A stretch of DNA of 64,000 nt from Flavivirga rizhaonensis (GCF_004791695.1 NZ_SRSO01000025.1:17144-81143); one strand, 5' to 3'. Counted from the stretch's first letter, positions 53,148 through 61,413 are shown. The notes: a model not told the origin generated them from the sequence alone. Made by a program: numbers and translations.

Positions 53148-53657
53148 TTAGCTAGGTTCTTGAGATAAAATATTTTCTCTAATAATTTGCCAACGATTAT
53201 CTTCCCAAACGAAATCTAGAATTACAGTTAATTCACTTGTTTTGTCAGTAAGATTTACTCTTCTTTTTACAACAATATGACCCGTATCTCCATTAACTTC
53301 AGTGTGAATAAATTTTGCCCATGTGTTCTTGGTACGTTCTTCACCTTCTAGCTTAGATGCAATTAATTTCTTAAACGCATCTTTTCTAAAAACATTTTTA
53401 TTGAATGCATGTACCTGCCCTTTTGTTAAAGGTATCATCACTCCAGGAAAAAGTGCTTCTTCTTTAAAGTCAACGGTGTGCATACTTTTCCCCTCTGTTA
53501 CAATAATTAAGCAGTGAAATTCAATTCTATGTGGTTTTGATAAATCATAGGCACTTTTTTCACACCTTTCAAATAATTCTTGAATTGCAATAAGCTCGAA
53601 GGGAACAGTTTGACTGACAAACTGAGAAAACACTATATTCTCTATATCATTATACAT
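53148..53657 (-). CDS. Chimeric protein: AraC-type sensor domain joined to half an NTF2-like domain
   Basis: A 169-residue open frame with two parts of different origin. Residues 1-87 align along their whole length with the N-terminal cupin sensor domain of the AraC regulator encoded just upstream (shared DIENI, HRI-FH-LIIVTEGK, PGV-IPL). Residues 88-169 align with residues 55-134 of the NTF2-like protein at 51110-51514 (shared AFK, NTWAKF, and WQ--RE near the end). The HTH of AraC and the first helices of the NTF2 fold are absent. It has its own start and a strong terminator, so it may be expressed. Both halves have diverged from their sources, so the fusion is not recent. Function unknown. 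Confidence 0.75.
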   Translation of the reverse strand: MYNDIENIVFSQFVSQTVPFELIAIQELFERCEKSAYDLSKPHRIEFHCLIIVTEGKSMHTVDFKEEALFPGVMIPLTKGQVHAFNKNVFRKDAFKKLIASKLEGEERTKNTWAKFIHTEVNGDTGHIVVKRRVNLTDKTSELTVILDFVWEDNRWQIIRENILSQEPS

Positions 53658-53682
53658 GTCTTATGTATTGATTTAAGTCATC

Positions 53683-54543
53683 TTATAACTGATTTGCAAA
53701 CTTACTCGGCGTGATTCCTTCATGTCGTTTGAAAAAACGAATAAAATTAGACGGTTCATCAAAACCTACTTTAAAAGCAATTTCTTGAGTAGTATATTTT
53801 TTTTCAGATAAATTTCTTTTAATCTCCAACAAAATCCAGTTATCTATAAATGCTTTAGCTGTTACATTTCCAAGTTCTTTACAAATCTCATTCAAATATT
53901 TGTAGGAGACTAGCATCTTTTTTGCATAGAATTTTGCATCGTGACTATCCTGGTAATGTTGAGTGATTAATTGTTTAAACTGAATAAAATCTTTAAAGTG
54001 TCTACTCTCAAAAATCTCGTGTTGGTAGACTGTTAATCGTTTGATTTGAATAAGAAGTGAAAGAAAAATATTTTTAGCTAAATCAGATTTAAGATTTTGA
54101 TTATTGCTCTTTTGCATACTTTTAAGTAATTCTAGGTATGGTATCAAAAGTGGGATATTCTCTTCGCCAATTAACAAACTTTTTGTGTTGAATAAATGAA
54201 GAAAGTGAAAGAGGTCTTTCTCACCTATATTGTCGGTAATAAAAGATTCTTTAAAAGAGATAACATAACCATTTACTTGTAGTTCTTTTTGAAAATAATT
54301 GACTTGATTTTTCACTAAAGGGATGACAACTCCTGGCGAAAGTATTATCTCATTAAAATCAACATTATGAAAACCTTTCCCTTCCGTTACAATAATTAAT
54401 GCGTGAAATTGAATTCTATGACTAATCGAAATATCAAAATTACTTTCTCTACATCGTTGGTAAAGTTCTTCTATAGAAATAATCTCAAAATCAATCGGTT
54501 GATTAATGAATCTAGTAAAACCAATATTTTCAATATCCGCCAC
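53683..54543 (-). CDS. AraC family transcriptional regulator
   Basis: A 286-residue AraC/XylS regulator. The N-terminal cupin-like sensor (about 20-95) includes FHALIIVTEGKGFHNVDF, and the C-terminal pair of HTH motifs (about 190-286) includes AKKMLVSYKYLNEICKELG and TTQEIAFKVGFDEPSNFIRFF, with the HEGITPSKF end. The start is GTG (54543); the neighbouring chimeric gene begins at the equivalent residue, which supports it. It lies 25 nt upstream of the chimera, so the two are probably cotranscribed. Likely targets are the redox-type genes downstream; this is inferred from position only. Confidence 0.9.
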   Translation of the reverse strand: MADIENIGFTRFINQPIDFEIISIEELYQRCRESNFDISISHRIQFHALIIVTEGKGFHNVDFNEIILSPGVVIPLVKNQVNYFQKELQVNGYVISFKESFITDNIGEKDLFHFLHLFNTKSLLIGEENIPLLIPYLELLKSMQKSNNQNLKSDLAKNIFLSLLIQIKRLTVYQHEIFESRHFKDFIQFKQLITQHYQDSHDAKFYAKKMLVSYKYLNEICKELGNVTAKAFIDNWILLEIKRNLSEKKYTTQEIAFKVGFDEPSNFIRFFKRHEGITPSKFANQL

Positions 54544-54612
54544 TCTAAACTATTTATGAATTAAGGTTATTAATAAAATCATTATTATCAAAATAAAAAC
54601 TAATTTATAAGA

Positions 54613-54905
54613 TTATTTTTCTAATAAAGAATTAATGGATGCTTCTTTTCGATATTTCAAGAATAGATTTATCCAGATATTTCTTCCCGTTCTAGCTAAA
54701 ACTGGGTATAACGAGAACAATGTAGTTGCTATTAATAAGTATCACCCAAAAGACCTACACCAAAAACAAAGTGTGCAATAAGAAAAACTATGACACTTAA
54801 TAACACCCAATATGGTTATTTTTTCTTTGGTATCTTTTCTTTTATATTTCCTGTACATATCATCTTATCATCTACATCAAACTCATTAGGTAAAATTTGA
54901 AGCAT
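54613..54905 (-). pseudogene. Possible degenerate gene for a two-span membrane protein
   Basis: Reading on the minus strand from ATG 54905, 29 codons (MLQILPNEFDVDD...) end at TAA 54816. The same frame then continues as PYWVLLSVIVFLIAHFVFG, a clear membrane segment, to TAA 54732. After a shift of frame, IATTLFSLYPVLARTGRNIW continues to a TAA at 54613. Together this looks like one small membrane protein broken by a stop and a frameshift. I do not recognise a family, and AT-rich chance frames are possible. Confidence 0.35.
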
Positions 54906-54944
54906 TAAAACATCATAAAGCCTATAAAGTCCCACAAAATCTAT

Positions 54945-54978
54945 AAAAAAAGCTTCACTATTACTGGTAAAGCTTTTT
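54945..54978. repeat. Hairpin resembling the tRNA-Arg terminator
   Basis: AAAAAAAGCTTCACTATTAC and the following TGGTAAAGCTTTTT form a stem with A- and T-runs at the ends. Aligned with 57437-57470, next to the tRNA-Arg, only four of about 31 positions differ. It could be the second copy of an attachment-type repeat or simply another terminator of similar sequence. Confidence 0.5.
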
Positions 54979-55131
54979 ATGTATCCACTCTATTATTCAT
55001 AGCTTAGGTTTTGCTAGAATTAGGGTCTTAATTTAAAACTGCATCTTTGTTGCCTATCTAGAAATTCAGTTATATCAAACAAGTATTATTTGCAATTATT
55101 CATACAGGGGGATTATTATTAGTCATCATAT

Positions 55132-55374
55132 CTATATACCACCTTTGTTTTTTTTCTTAGCCATACGTGATATATAATTTTGCATGTATACAATTAAATG
55201 CTTGCGCACATTATACTTCATTGGAATTTCAAAACGAGAAAACCAACCAGACCTAACACTAGATTTTACCATGTCGAACTCCTCTGCTACTTTTTCAAAA
55301 AAATCCTCTTTATCAGATTTATCTATTTGACTAAAAAGTCGCTTAATATTGTCTATTTCATTAATATCACTCAT
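55132..55374 (-). CDS. Hypothetical 80-residue basic protein
   Basis: An 80-residue protein with no recognised family, although the style (EFDMVKSSVRSGWFSRFEIP, then a basic tail MAKKKNKGG) suggests a small DNA-binding or regulator-like helix bundle. It has no signal peptide or membrane segment. The acidic first half and basic second half are distinct. It lies 28 nt downstream of a 55-residue open frame on the same strand, and both diverge from the HTH gene at 55727. I have a weak recollection of similar proteins next to HTH genes in related genomes, but cannot give a name. Confidence 0.6.
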   Translation of the reverse strand: MSDINEIDNIKRLFSQIDKSDKEDFFEKVAEEFDMVKSSVRSGWFSRFEIPMKYNVRKHLIVYMQNYISRMAKKKNKGGI

Positions 55375-55402
55375 AATGTTTTTTTAATGTTTTTAGATGT
55401 TT

Positions 55403-55570
55403 TCAACCGAGATCGTGTCTGTAACATTTTTTAGCAGATAATTTACACCGTATATCACGGATAATAATTGTAGTAGAGCTGGTATACAATATATCTGCTA
55501 TACCTTTTTCCAGAAACACGTTAGATACTAAATGAACTATACTGTTTTCCTGTGTTGTTAAATCTTTCAT
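55403..55570 (-). CDS. Hypothetical 55-residue protein
   Basis: ATG 55570 to TGA 55403 encodes 55 residues starting MKDLTTQENSIVHLVSNVFL and ending CYRHDLG. The composition is ordinary for a protein (mixed charged and aliphatic residues, two Cys), unlike chance AT-rich frames, and it fills the space between the operator array and the 80-residue gene on the same strand. No family is recognised. A divergent arrangement with the HTH gene resembles a repressor/operon switch. Confidence 0.45.
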   Translation of the reverse strand: MKDLTTQENSIVHLVSNVFLEKGIADILYTSSTTIIIRDIRCKLSAKKCYRHDLG

Positions 55571-55670
55571 GAAGTACTACTTTACTAGTAATTTGTTTTC
55601 ATTTGTTGTTTAATAAGGTTTTACAACATATATTTGTTGTAGTATCACAATTACAAGTGCACAAATATAC

Positions 55671-55719
55671 GACACTTTTCTGACACTTTGAAACAAAAGT
55701 GATACTTTTTTTACACTTT
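55671..55719. promoter_or_regulatory. Four-copy ACACTTT operator array
   Basis: GACACTTT (55671-55678), GACACTTT (55682-55689), GATACTTT (55701-55708) and TACACTTT (55712-55719) lie as two pairs with 11-bp spacing, 19 bp apart. The third copy is also part of a palindrome AAAAGT-GAT-ACTTTT (55695-55709). The last copy ends 8 nt before the HTH gene start, suggesting autorepression. Confidence 0.6.
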
Positions 55720-55726
55720 CAACATT

Positions 55727-56128
55727 ATGTTATCAGAAAAAATAGAAAAATTAATACATGAACTACAGCTTTCTCCTGAAGAATTTGGAAACAAAATAAA
55801 TGTTGGAAAAAGCTCTATATATAAGTTATTAAGAGGTGACATAAAAAAACTCACTTCTAAAATGGCTGCTAAAATAAATAGCGCATTTCCTGAATATTCC
55901 TTAGAATATTTAAATGGACTCAATTATGACACTTTAGAACCTAATAAGGACAACACCAGCGAACCAGCTCCTGGATATAAAAAATTAAAACAAAAGCAGA
56001 TAGAATTCATTACAAAAGCTTTTGAGGACAACTTTTATGACTTAATGGCTTATAAGCGATTTAAAAAAGAGTTTTTATTTAGAGCTACAGAAGTTCTAGG
56101 CATATTACCTAATAAACCTAAAAGATAA
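55727..56128 (+). CDS. HTH (XRE-like) DNA-binding regulator
   Basis: A 133-residue protein. Residues 5-62 form an XRE-like helix-turn-helix (LQLSPEEFGNKINVGKSSIY, then KLLRGDIKKLTSKMAAKIN and FPEYSLEYLNG), the pattern of phage-type repressors and their chromosomal relatives. The C-terminal half (about 85-133) is basic and helical (KLKQKQIEFITKAFEDNFYD) without a recognised domain; it could be a dimerisation region. A repeat array lies directly before its start. It is divergent from two small genes, as in lysogeny-type switches, but no phage structural or integrase gene is in view. Confidence 0.75.
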   Translation: MLSEKIEKLIHELQLSPEEFGNKINVGKSSIYKLLRGDIKKLTSKMAAKINSAFPEYSLEYLNGLNYDTLEPNKDNTSEPAPGYKKLKQKQIEFITKAFEDNFYDLMAYKRFKKEFLFRATEVLGILPNKPKR

Positions 56129-56662
56129 TCTATCTAGTTGGTCTTTATTGTTTTTAAGTCAACTATATAAAATTATAATTACTAATATGCTAGAGTGAAA
56201 TAAGTATTGATCTATTTCTGGATATATTTGTCACGATTAACATTATATCGGTAAAAAAGGCTTTTTATTTTATCCTACGTTTATTATCACTTTCATAAAA
56301 TAATTTATTTCAGTAATCTCTACACGATATTTTTCACAAATTCTTAGTTAGAAATTAACAAATATAATAATCATTTTAAGCTGTTTTTAAGCAAAATTAT
56401 ATGTATTAACTTACATTTGCCACATCAAAAATTACGGGAAACCCACAGCGAGTATGTAATTATAATTATATATAATAATAAATATTTATATATAAATATA
56501 ATTAAGTCAAGTTTTTATTGTAAAATTATGTATTTCGTCGATTTTGAATATATTGTACCACCCTACACCACAGAATACTTGTAATAAAATTGAATACCAG
56601 TACAGTATAAGCAGACTAAATAACTAACTTAAATTGGAAATGATAATTAATGAAATTTACAA
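56129..56662. other. Gene-free AT-rich region
   Basis: About 530 nt without a credible gene. It includes a stretch of A and T only (about 56457-56505). No hairpin with a T-run or clear repeat is seen. It separates the HTH gene from two small membrane-protein genes on the same strand. Confidence 0.45.
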
Positions 56663-56818
56663 ATGAAACTTGTTTTTAGAAGCGAAAAAGAAAAAAGTCT
56701 TAGCTCCTTTGCTTATCGGCTAGTAGCTATTATAGGTATTCTTTTTGCATTATCTGCATTTCCCAATAGCTTAATATTAGCATTTGTTGTTATTTTACTG
56801 GCAAGTAGTTTATTTTAG
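56663..56818 (+). CDS. Small 51-residue two-span membrane protein
   Basis: ATG 56663 to TAG 56818 encodes 51 residues: a charged N-terminus (KLVFRSEKEKSLSSF), then two hydrophobic stretches split by a Pro-Asn turn (AIIGILFALSAFPNSLILAF). The gradient from charged to hydrophobic and the absence of overlapping alternatives make it credible. No family is recognised. It precedes another small membrane-protein gene on the same strand. Confidence 0.5.
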   Translation: MKLVFRSEKEKSLSSFAYRLVAIIGILFALSAFPNSLILAFVVILLASSLF

Positions 56819-56974
56819 AAGCATTTTATCTGTAATTATATCAAAGTTAGATTTTTACAAAATAAATTATGATCGATACTACCCGAAAAACATTTTTTGT
56901 TGTGTTATTACAAAATAATGTAAACTGCTATCGATTCTCTCTTACAAAATATAAACCACATAAAACTAGGCTTA

Positions 56975-57247
56975 TTGTTAGGCCTGTTATGTGTTTCAAT
57001 ATACTTTATAGCACGAATACTTCTTAAAAGAAAGACCTATGCTGTTGAAGATATTATAAAATCTTTAGGCTTTGGTTTCACTCTATCTTTGTGCCTTAAA
57101 ATAGGATTAATTGGCTACTTCAACGAATGTGGCAAGCTCGAATTTACAACTGAAGCATGTATGATTATTGGTGGATTTGCTTTGGCTGTTTTTGCTGTAG
57201 ATGGATTAACAAAATCCATTAAAAAAAATGATCCTCACAAAAAATAA
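56975..57247 (+). CDS. Small membrane protein, start uncertain
   Basis: A 90-residue frame with three hydrophobic segments (about 1-14, 27-48, 61-76) and a basic C-terminus (KSIKKNDPHKK), similar in layout to holin-like or other small membrane proteins. The frame used begins with TTG at 56975. The same frame is open further upstream to TAA 56921-56923, which directly follows an ATG (56918-56920). If that TAA was once a sense codon, the original protein would have had about 17 more residues at the N-terminus. No homologue is recognised; it may be a recent pseudogene still readable from TTG. Confidence 0.5.
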   Translation: MLGLLCVSIYFIARILLKRKTYAVEDIIKSLGFGFTLSLCLKIGLIGYFNECGKLEFTTEACMIIGGFALAVFAVDGLTKSIKKNDPHKK

Positions 57248-57436
57248 GGATTCATTTAATGATTTGTAATTAGCGCCTGTATTGTAGGCAGCAAATTATA
57301 ATTGTTAGCTTTTTACTTTATAAAGTCTATATTGACCTCGGTTTACTTTTTTATACTAACACAAATTTTTGCCTAAACACAGCAATTGGCTTGATCCTCA
57401 TAAACCCTGTGAAGCACTACAAGCCTTATTAAAAAC

Positions 57437-57470
57437 AAAAAAGCCTCACTATTTCTAGTGAAGCTTTAAG
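57437..57470 (-). terminator. Terminator of tRNA-Arg
   Basis: AAGCCTCACT and AGTGAAGCTT form an imperfect stem directly after the tRNA on the minus strand, running into TTTTTT. The sequence is nearly repeated at 54945-54978. Confidence 0.65.
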
Positions 57471-57544
57471 TGAGCCCTGAAGGATTCGAACCTTCGACCG
57501 CCTCCTTAGAAGGGAGGTGCTCTATCCAGCTGAGCTAAGAGCCC
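57471..57544 (-). tRNA. tRNA-Arg (anticodon TCT)
   Basis: On the minus strand the 74-nt sequence starts GGGCTCTTAGCTCAGCTGGA. The D arm is GCTC/GAGC. The anticodon arm is CCTCC-CTTCTAA-GGAGG, giving anticodon TCT for AGA codons, which are frequent in this genome. The T arm is GAAGG-TTCGAAT-CCTTC. The acceptor stem GGGCTCT/AGGGCTC pairs with two wobbles. CCA is not encoded. Confidence 0.96.
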
Positions 57545-57699
57545 TAAAAGAAAACATTTTTGTTTTCCGGTGTGCAAATATAAAATTAACTACATATCTA
57601 ACCAAAAGAAATGTTCATAAATTTAATCAATAATTCATAATACTTTAAAAACCTTATCTCTAGCTTTAATTATTATTATTTCTAAACTAAGATATAATT

Positions 57700-57727
57700 A
57701 AAAAGCACCATAAAAATGGTGCTTTTT
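57700..57727. terminator. Bidirectional terminator after the SSS symporter gene
   Basis: AAAAAGCACCAT (57700-57711), loop AAAA, ATGGTGCTTTTT (57716-57727): perfect 12-bp arms with T-runs on either strand. It lies 19 nt past the symporter stop on the minus strand. Confidence 0.92.
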
Positions 57728-57746
57728 AATAGATATATTTATTTAA

Positions 57747-59375
57747 TTACCAAAACAATCCATATAAAACTGTTAGAATAATCATAATTGCAAACGAACC
57801 AATATTAAATAATGGTGTGGTTTTGAATAACTCTTTAGTAAGAGGGATTCCTTTAGGATCATCTGCTCCTTTATTCTGCATATTACTCATGACTACTATG
57901 ACTAACATTGATAATACTGTTGTAATTCCCATTTGATGCATCCATGGCTCAAATGCTGGAATAGGTAAAAACTTAAGTGCCAATGCAATTGGAATAGACA
58001 AAATAGCTCCCCAAATTGCAGCATTGTTCGTGGTCTTCTTCCAGAATAAACCTAAAATAAATACGGCTAATATACCTGGACTTACAATACCCGTATATTC
58101 CTGAATGAATTGAAATGCTTGATCGATCCCACCTAAAAGTGGAGCAACTATTACAGCAATAATTAAAGCAACTGCCGCAGAAATACGCCCAACATTTACA
58201 GTTGTTTTATCGTCTGCATTTTTATTAATATACTGTTTGTAAATATCCATAGTAAATATGGTAGATGTTGAATTTAGCATAGAAGCCAAAGAAGACACTA
58301 TAGCAGCAGCTAAAGCAGCAAAAGCAACACCTTTAAGTCCTGTTGGTAAAAACTGTAATAACCACGGATACGCTTTATCAGCTTGCTCCGTTGTAGGCAC
58401 GTTTAACATACCTGCTTCACCTAAATTTGACATAATGGAAGGATCGTTAACCATGACGTAAGCTGCAATACCAGGAACAACTACAACCAACGGAATAATT
58501 AGTTTTAAGAACGCAGCCAATAAGATCCCCTTTTGAGACTCTTTTAAAGATTTAGCCGCTAAAGTTCTTTGTATTATATATTGATTGAAACCCCAGTAGT
58601 ATAAGTTGGCTACCCATAAGCCTCCTATTAATACCCATATACCAGGCAGGTTTACATAGTTTTCATTTGTTTCTTCAAGAATCATGTGGAATTTCTCTGG
58701 AGCTGCCTCTACAACTTTAGAAAACCCTGCAAAAACACCTTCTCCACCAGAAACCGTATTTAATGCTAAATAAGTAGTGATTAAACCCCCTAGTACCAAA
58801 AAGACAACTTGTATAACATCGGTCCAGGCAACAGCAGATAATCCTCCATATAAAGAATAAGCAGCAGCAAATAAAGCTAAACCAATAATGGCGTACATCA
58901 TATCTACACCCATGATAGTTTCAATAGCTAATCCACCTAAATATAATACAGACGCTAGATTAACAAAAATATAAAGCGCCAACCAGAATACAGCTAGAAT
59001 CGTTTTTAAGTTGGTCGAGAATCGTTTTTCAACAAACTCCGGGATAGTATAAAGTCCTTTCTCAATAAAAATGGGTAAGAAATACTTTCCTACAATAATT
59101 AAAGTTAAGGCCGCCATCCACTCGTAAGAGGCAATGGCTATACCTAATGCAAATCCAGATCCAGACATGCCAATAAATTGCTCTGCTGAAATATTTGCTG
59201 CAATTAATGATGTACCAATAGCCCACCAAGGTAAAGATTTACTAGCTAAAAAGTAATCTTCGGCATTTTTTTGATGGCCGTCCTTATCACGAGATACCCA
59301 AAGTCCTACTCCCAAAATTAAAATGGCGTAAGCAATAAAGACTACATAGTCCCACATTTCGAATCCTGCTGTCAT
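57747..59375 (-). CDS. Sodium/solute symporter family (SGLT-like) sugar transporter
   Basis: A 542-residue membrane protein with 13-14 helices of the SSS family. The N-terminal block DYFLASKSLPWWAIGTSLIA with ISAEQFIGMSGSG, and LASMLNSTSTIFTMDIYKQY in helix 8, which includes sodium-site Ser/Thr residues, place it near vSGLT-type galactose/glucose symporters. It diverges from a gntR-galM-galK-galT operon with 145 nt between the starts, so galactose or a galactoside is the likely substrate. The shared gap carries a CTAGTAGG direct repeat that may bind the GntR protein and regulate both sides. Confidence 0.92.
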   Translation of the reverse strand: MTAGFEMWDYVVFIAYAILILGVGLWVSRDKDGHQKNAEDYFLASKSLPWWAIGTSLIAANISAEQFIGMSGSGFALGIAIASYEWMAALTLIIVGKYFLPIFIEKGLYTIPEFVEKRFSTNLKTILAVFWLALYIFVNLASVLYLGGLAIETIMGVDMMYAIIGLALFAAAYSLYGGLSAVAWTDVIQVVFLVLGGLITTYLALNTVSGGEGVFAGFSKVVEAAPEKFHMILEETNENYVNLPGIWVLIGGLWVANLYYWGFNQYIIQRTLAAKSLKESQKGILLAAFLKLIIPLVVVVPGIAAYVMVNDPSIMSNLGEAGMLNVPTTEQADKAYPWLLQFLPTGLKGVAFAALAAAIVSSLASMLNSTSTIFTMDIYKQYINKNADDKTTVNVGRISAAVALIIAVIVAPLLGGIDQAFQFIQEYTGIVSPGILAVFILGLFWKKTTNNAAIWGAILSIPIALALKFLPIPAFEPWMHQMGITTVLSMLVIVVMSNMQNKGADDPKGIPLTKELFKTTPLFNIGSFAIMIILTVLYGLFW

Positions 59376-59465
59376 AGTGTAAAAATTATTTTAGTTAATT
59401 AATATAAGACTCAAATATAAAAATTAAATTTAGAAACACCCTAAGTTTAACATAAAAAAACCAAA

Positions 59466-59511
59466 CTAGTAGGGTCTAGTAGGTTTTTTAAAAAAAATAA
59501 TGATATATTTG
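59466..59511 (+). promoter_or_regulatory. Divergent gal promoter region with CTAGTAGG repeats and TATATTTG box
   Basis: CTAGTAGG occurs at 59466-59473 and 59476-59483, 10 bp apart (one helix turn). TATATTTG at 59504-59511 fits the TAnnTTTG -7 box of Bacteroidota; the gntR ATG follows at 59521, so the mRNA would be almost leaderless. The repeats are candidate binding sites for the GntR regulator. Confidence 0.45.
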
Positions 59512-59520
59512 TATTAGTTT

Positions 59521-60513
59521 ATGATAAAAATCAAGCAAAATATAGGGGTTCCAAAATATAGACAAATAATCAACTCGATTGAAGATGCTATCCTTTCCGG
59601 CAGTTTACAAAAAGGAGATCAAATTCCCTCTATTAATAATGTTAAAGAGCAGCATAACCTTTCAAGAGATACTGTTTTAATGGCTTTTAACGAGTTGAAA
59701 AGCAGAGGAATTATTCAATCCATAGTTGGAAAGGGATATTATGTGGCTAGTGAAAACGTTAACGTTACACAAAAAATATTTTTACTTTTTGATGAACTAA
59801 ATTCCTTCAAAGAGGATTTATATAATTCTTTTTTAGAAAATTTGGGTGGCAATATTCAAGTAGATATTTTTTTTCATCATTTCAACAAAAACGTTTTTAG
59901 TAAACTAATTAATGACAATGTTGGCGACTACAATTATTATGTCATAATGCCTGCAAACTTGACAAATACAAATGAGGATATAAAAAAGCTAGCTAAAGAT
60001 AAGGTTTATATTTTAGATCAAGTACACGATGATTTATTAGAATACTCTGCTATTTATCAGAACTTTGAAAAAGTCATTTTTAACAATCTTACTAAAGCAT
60101 TACATCTCATTAAGAAATACAAAAAAATAATTCTAATTTTTTCTGAAGACAAACAACCTCAAGACATGTTGAAAGGTTTTAATCGCTTTTGTAAAAAAAA
60201 CAAGATGCCTTTTGAGGTTATAAATTCATTAAAAAACAGAGCATTAAACAAGGGAGAATTATACGTTATGCCAGATGATAAAAGTTTACTTCGAATTATA
60301 AAAAAAATGAAAAGTAGTAATTTATTATTGGCAAAAGATATAGGTGTTATCTCGTACAATGATACCTTACTTAAAGAAATTGTAGAGGGAGGTATTACAA
60401 CCATTTCTACAGATTTCAATAAAATGGGGCAACGTTTAGCTGAAATGATACTTAATAAAGAATTAGTTAAAGTAGAAAACCCTAACAATTTAATTATCAG
60501 GAATTCATTATAA
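59521..60513 (+). CDS. GntR-type regulator with sugar-binding (LacI-like) effector domain
   Basis: A 330-residue regulator. Residues 1-75 are a GntR winged helix (YRQIINSIEDAILSGSLQKGD, INNVKEQHNLSRDTVLMAFN, SIVGKGYYV). The rest (about 85-330) has the periplasmic-binding-protein fold of LacI/AraR effectors, ending IGVISYNDTLLKEIVEGGIT and ISTDFNKMGQRLAEMILNK. This AraR-like build is common in Bacteroidota sugar operons, where the regulator binds the sugar or its phosphate. It heads the gal operon (galM 15 nt downstream) and faces the symporter gene, so galactose is the likely effector. Confidence 0.92.
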   Translation: MIKIKQNIGVPKYRQIINSIEDAILSGSLQKGDQIPSINNVKEQHNLSRDTVLMAFNELKSRGIIQSIVGKGYYVASENVNVTQKIFLLFDELNSFKEDLYNSFLENLGGNIQVDIFFHHFNKNVFSKLINDNVGDYNYYVIMPANLTNTNEDIKKLAKDKVYILDQVHDDLLEYSAIYQNFEKVIFNNLTKALHLIKKYKKIILIFSEDKQPQDMLKGFNRFCKKNKMPFEVINSLKNRALNKGELYVMPDDKSLLRIIKKMKSSNLLLAKDIGVISYNDTLLKEIVEGGITTISTDFNKMGQRLAEMILNKELVKVENPNNLIIRNSL

Positions 60514-60528
60514 TTAAAAATAAAAATA

Positions 60529-61413
60529 GTGTATAAAATCAGTCACAACAAAACATCAAACATTTTAGAGATTGAAAACTCTGAAAGCGGAGTGCATGGA
60601 AAAATCTATCTTAATTCTGGAGCAAGCTTACAAAAATTAACATTAAAAGGGCATGCCATTATAAAAGATTTATCGCCATTAACCTATGCTAACACATATG
60701 CGTCTTCTATTCTGTTTCCTTTTGCAAATAGGATTAAAGATGGTGCATATACTTTTAATGATAACGATTTTCAATTCGAAATAAACCAGAAGGAAGAAAA
60801 CAATGCCTTGCATGGATTGGTTTATAATAAAGCCTTTCATATTGTAGATCAAGAAACTAGTCATGATTCGGCATCTATTTTACTAGAATACAACGAAACT
60901 GAATTATCTATTGGATTTCCCTACACATATACAATACAATTAAAATATGTTTTCACTTCAAACGACTTAAGTTTGGGGGTTTCTGTAAAAAACACGGATT
61001 CAAAGGCGTTTCCGTTTACTTTAGGATGGCATCCCTATTTTTTAAGTGATGATTTATTTAATAGCTCATTAGAGTTTAACAGCAGTAAAAAAATAGTTTT
61101 GGGAGAAAGAAATATCACTACTGGTATTGAAAATTTCGAATTAAAAGATGTGCTTACCATTGAAGACAAACAATTGGATGATTGCTGGGTTTTGGATTCA
61201 AATAAAGTAACATTTAATACACCTAAATATAAATTAATTATTGAATCTTCGGCAGAGAATAATTTTCTCCAAGCTTATACCCCACCTAAGTTAAATACAA
61301 TAGCTATTGAGCCTACAACTGGAGTTTCAGACAGTTTTAATAACAAGATTGGGTTAGAGGTCTTAGATCCAAATGACATTTACAATATTAATTGGAGCTT
61401 AAAAATAAAATAA
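60529..61413 (+). CDS. galM: Aldose 1-epimerase (galactose mutarotase)
   Basis: A 294-residue galactose mutarotase-like protein. It interconverts alpha and beta anomers so that galactokinase gets its substrate. LFPFANRIKDG-type sequence (about 62-73), the His of NALHGLVYN (about 95), the GWHPYF motif (about 165) and the Glu in AIEPTTGVSD (about 261), the catalytic base, are all present. The start codon is GTG (60529), 15 nt after gntR. It precedes galK by 18 nt. It belongs to the YeaD/GalM-like superfamily, but the operon makes the galactose role convincing. Confidence 0.9.
   Translation: MYKISHNKTSNILEIENSESGVHGKIYLNSGASLQKLTLKGHAIIKDLSPLTYANTYASSILFPFANRIKDGAYTFNDNDFQFEINQKEENNALHGLVYNKAFHIVDQETSHDSASILLEYNETELSIGFPYTYTIQLKYVFTSNDLSLGVSVKNTDSKAFPFTLGWHPYFLSDDLFNSSLEFNSSKKIVLGERNITTGIENFELKDVLTIEDKQLDDCWVLDSNKVTFNTPKYKLIIESSAENNFLQAYTPPKLNTIAIEPTTGVSDSFNNKIGLEVLDPNDIYNINWSLKIK

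Noticed and set aside
56869..57018. 49-codon frame overlapping the small membrane-protein gene
   Set aside because: It overlaps the better frame, has no hydrophobic or domain pattern and ends in a Ser/Thr-rich tail.
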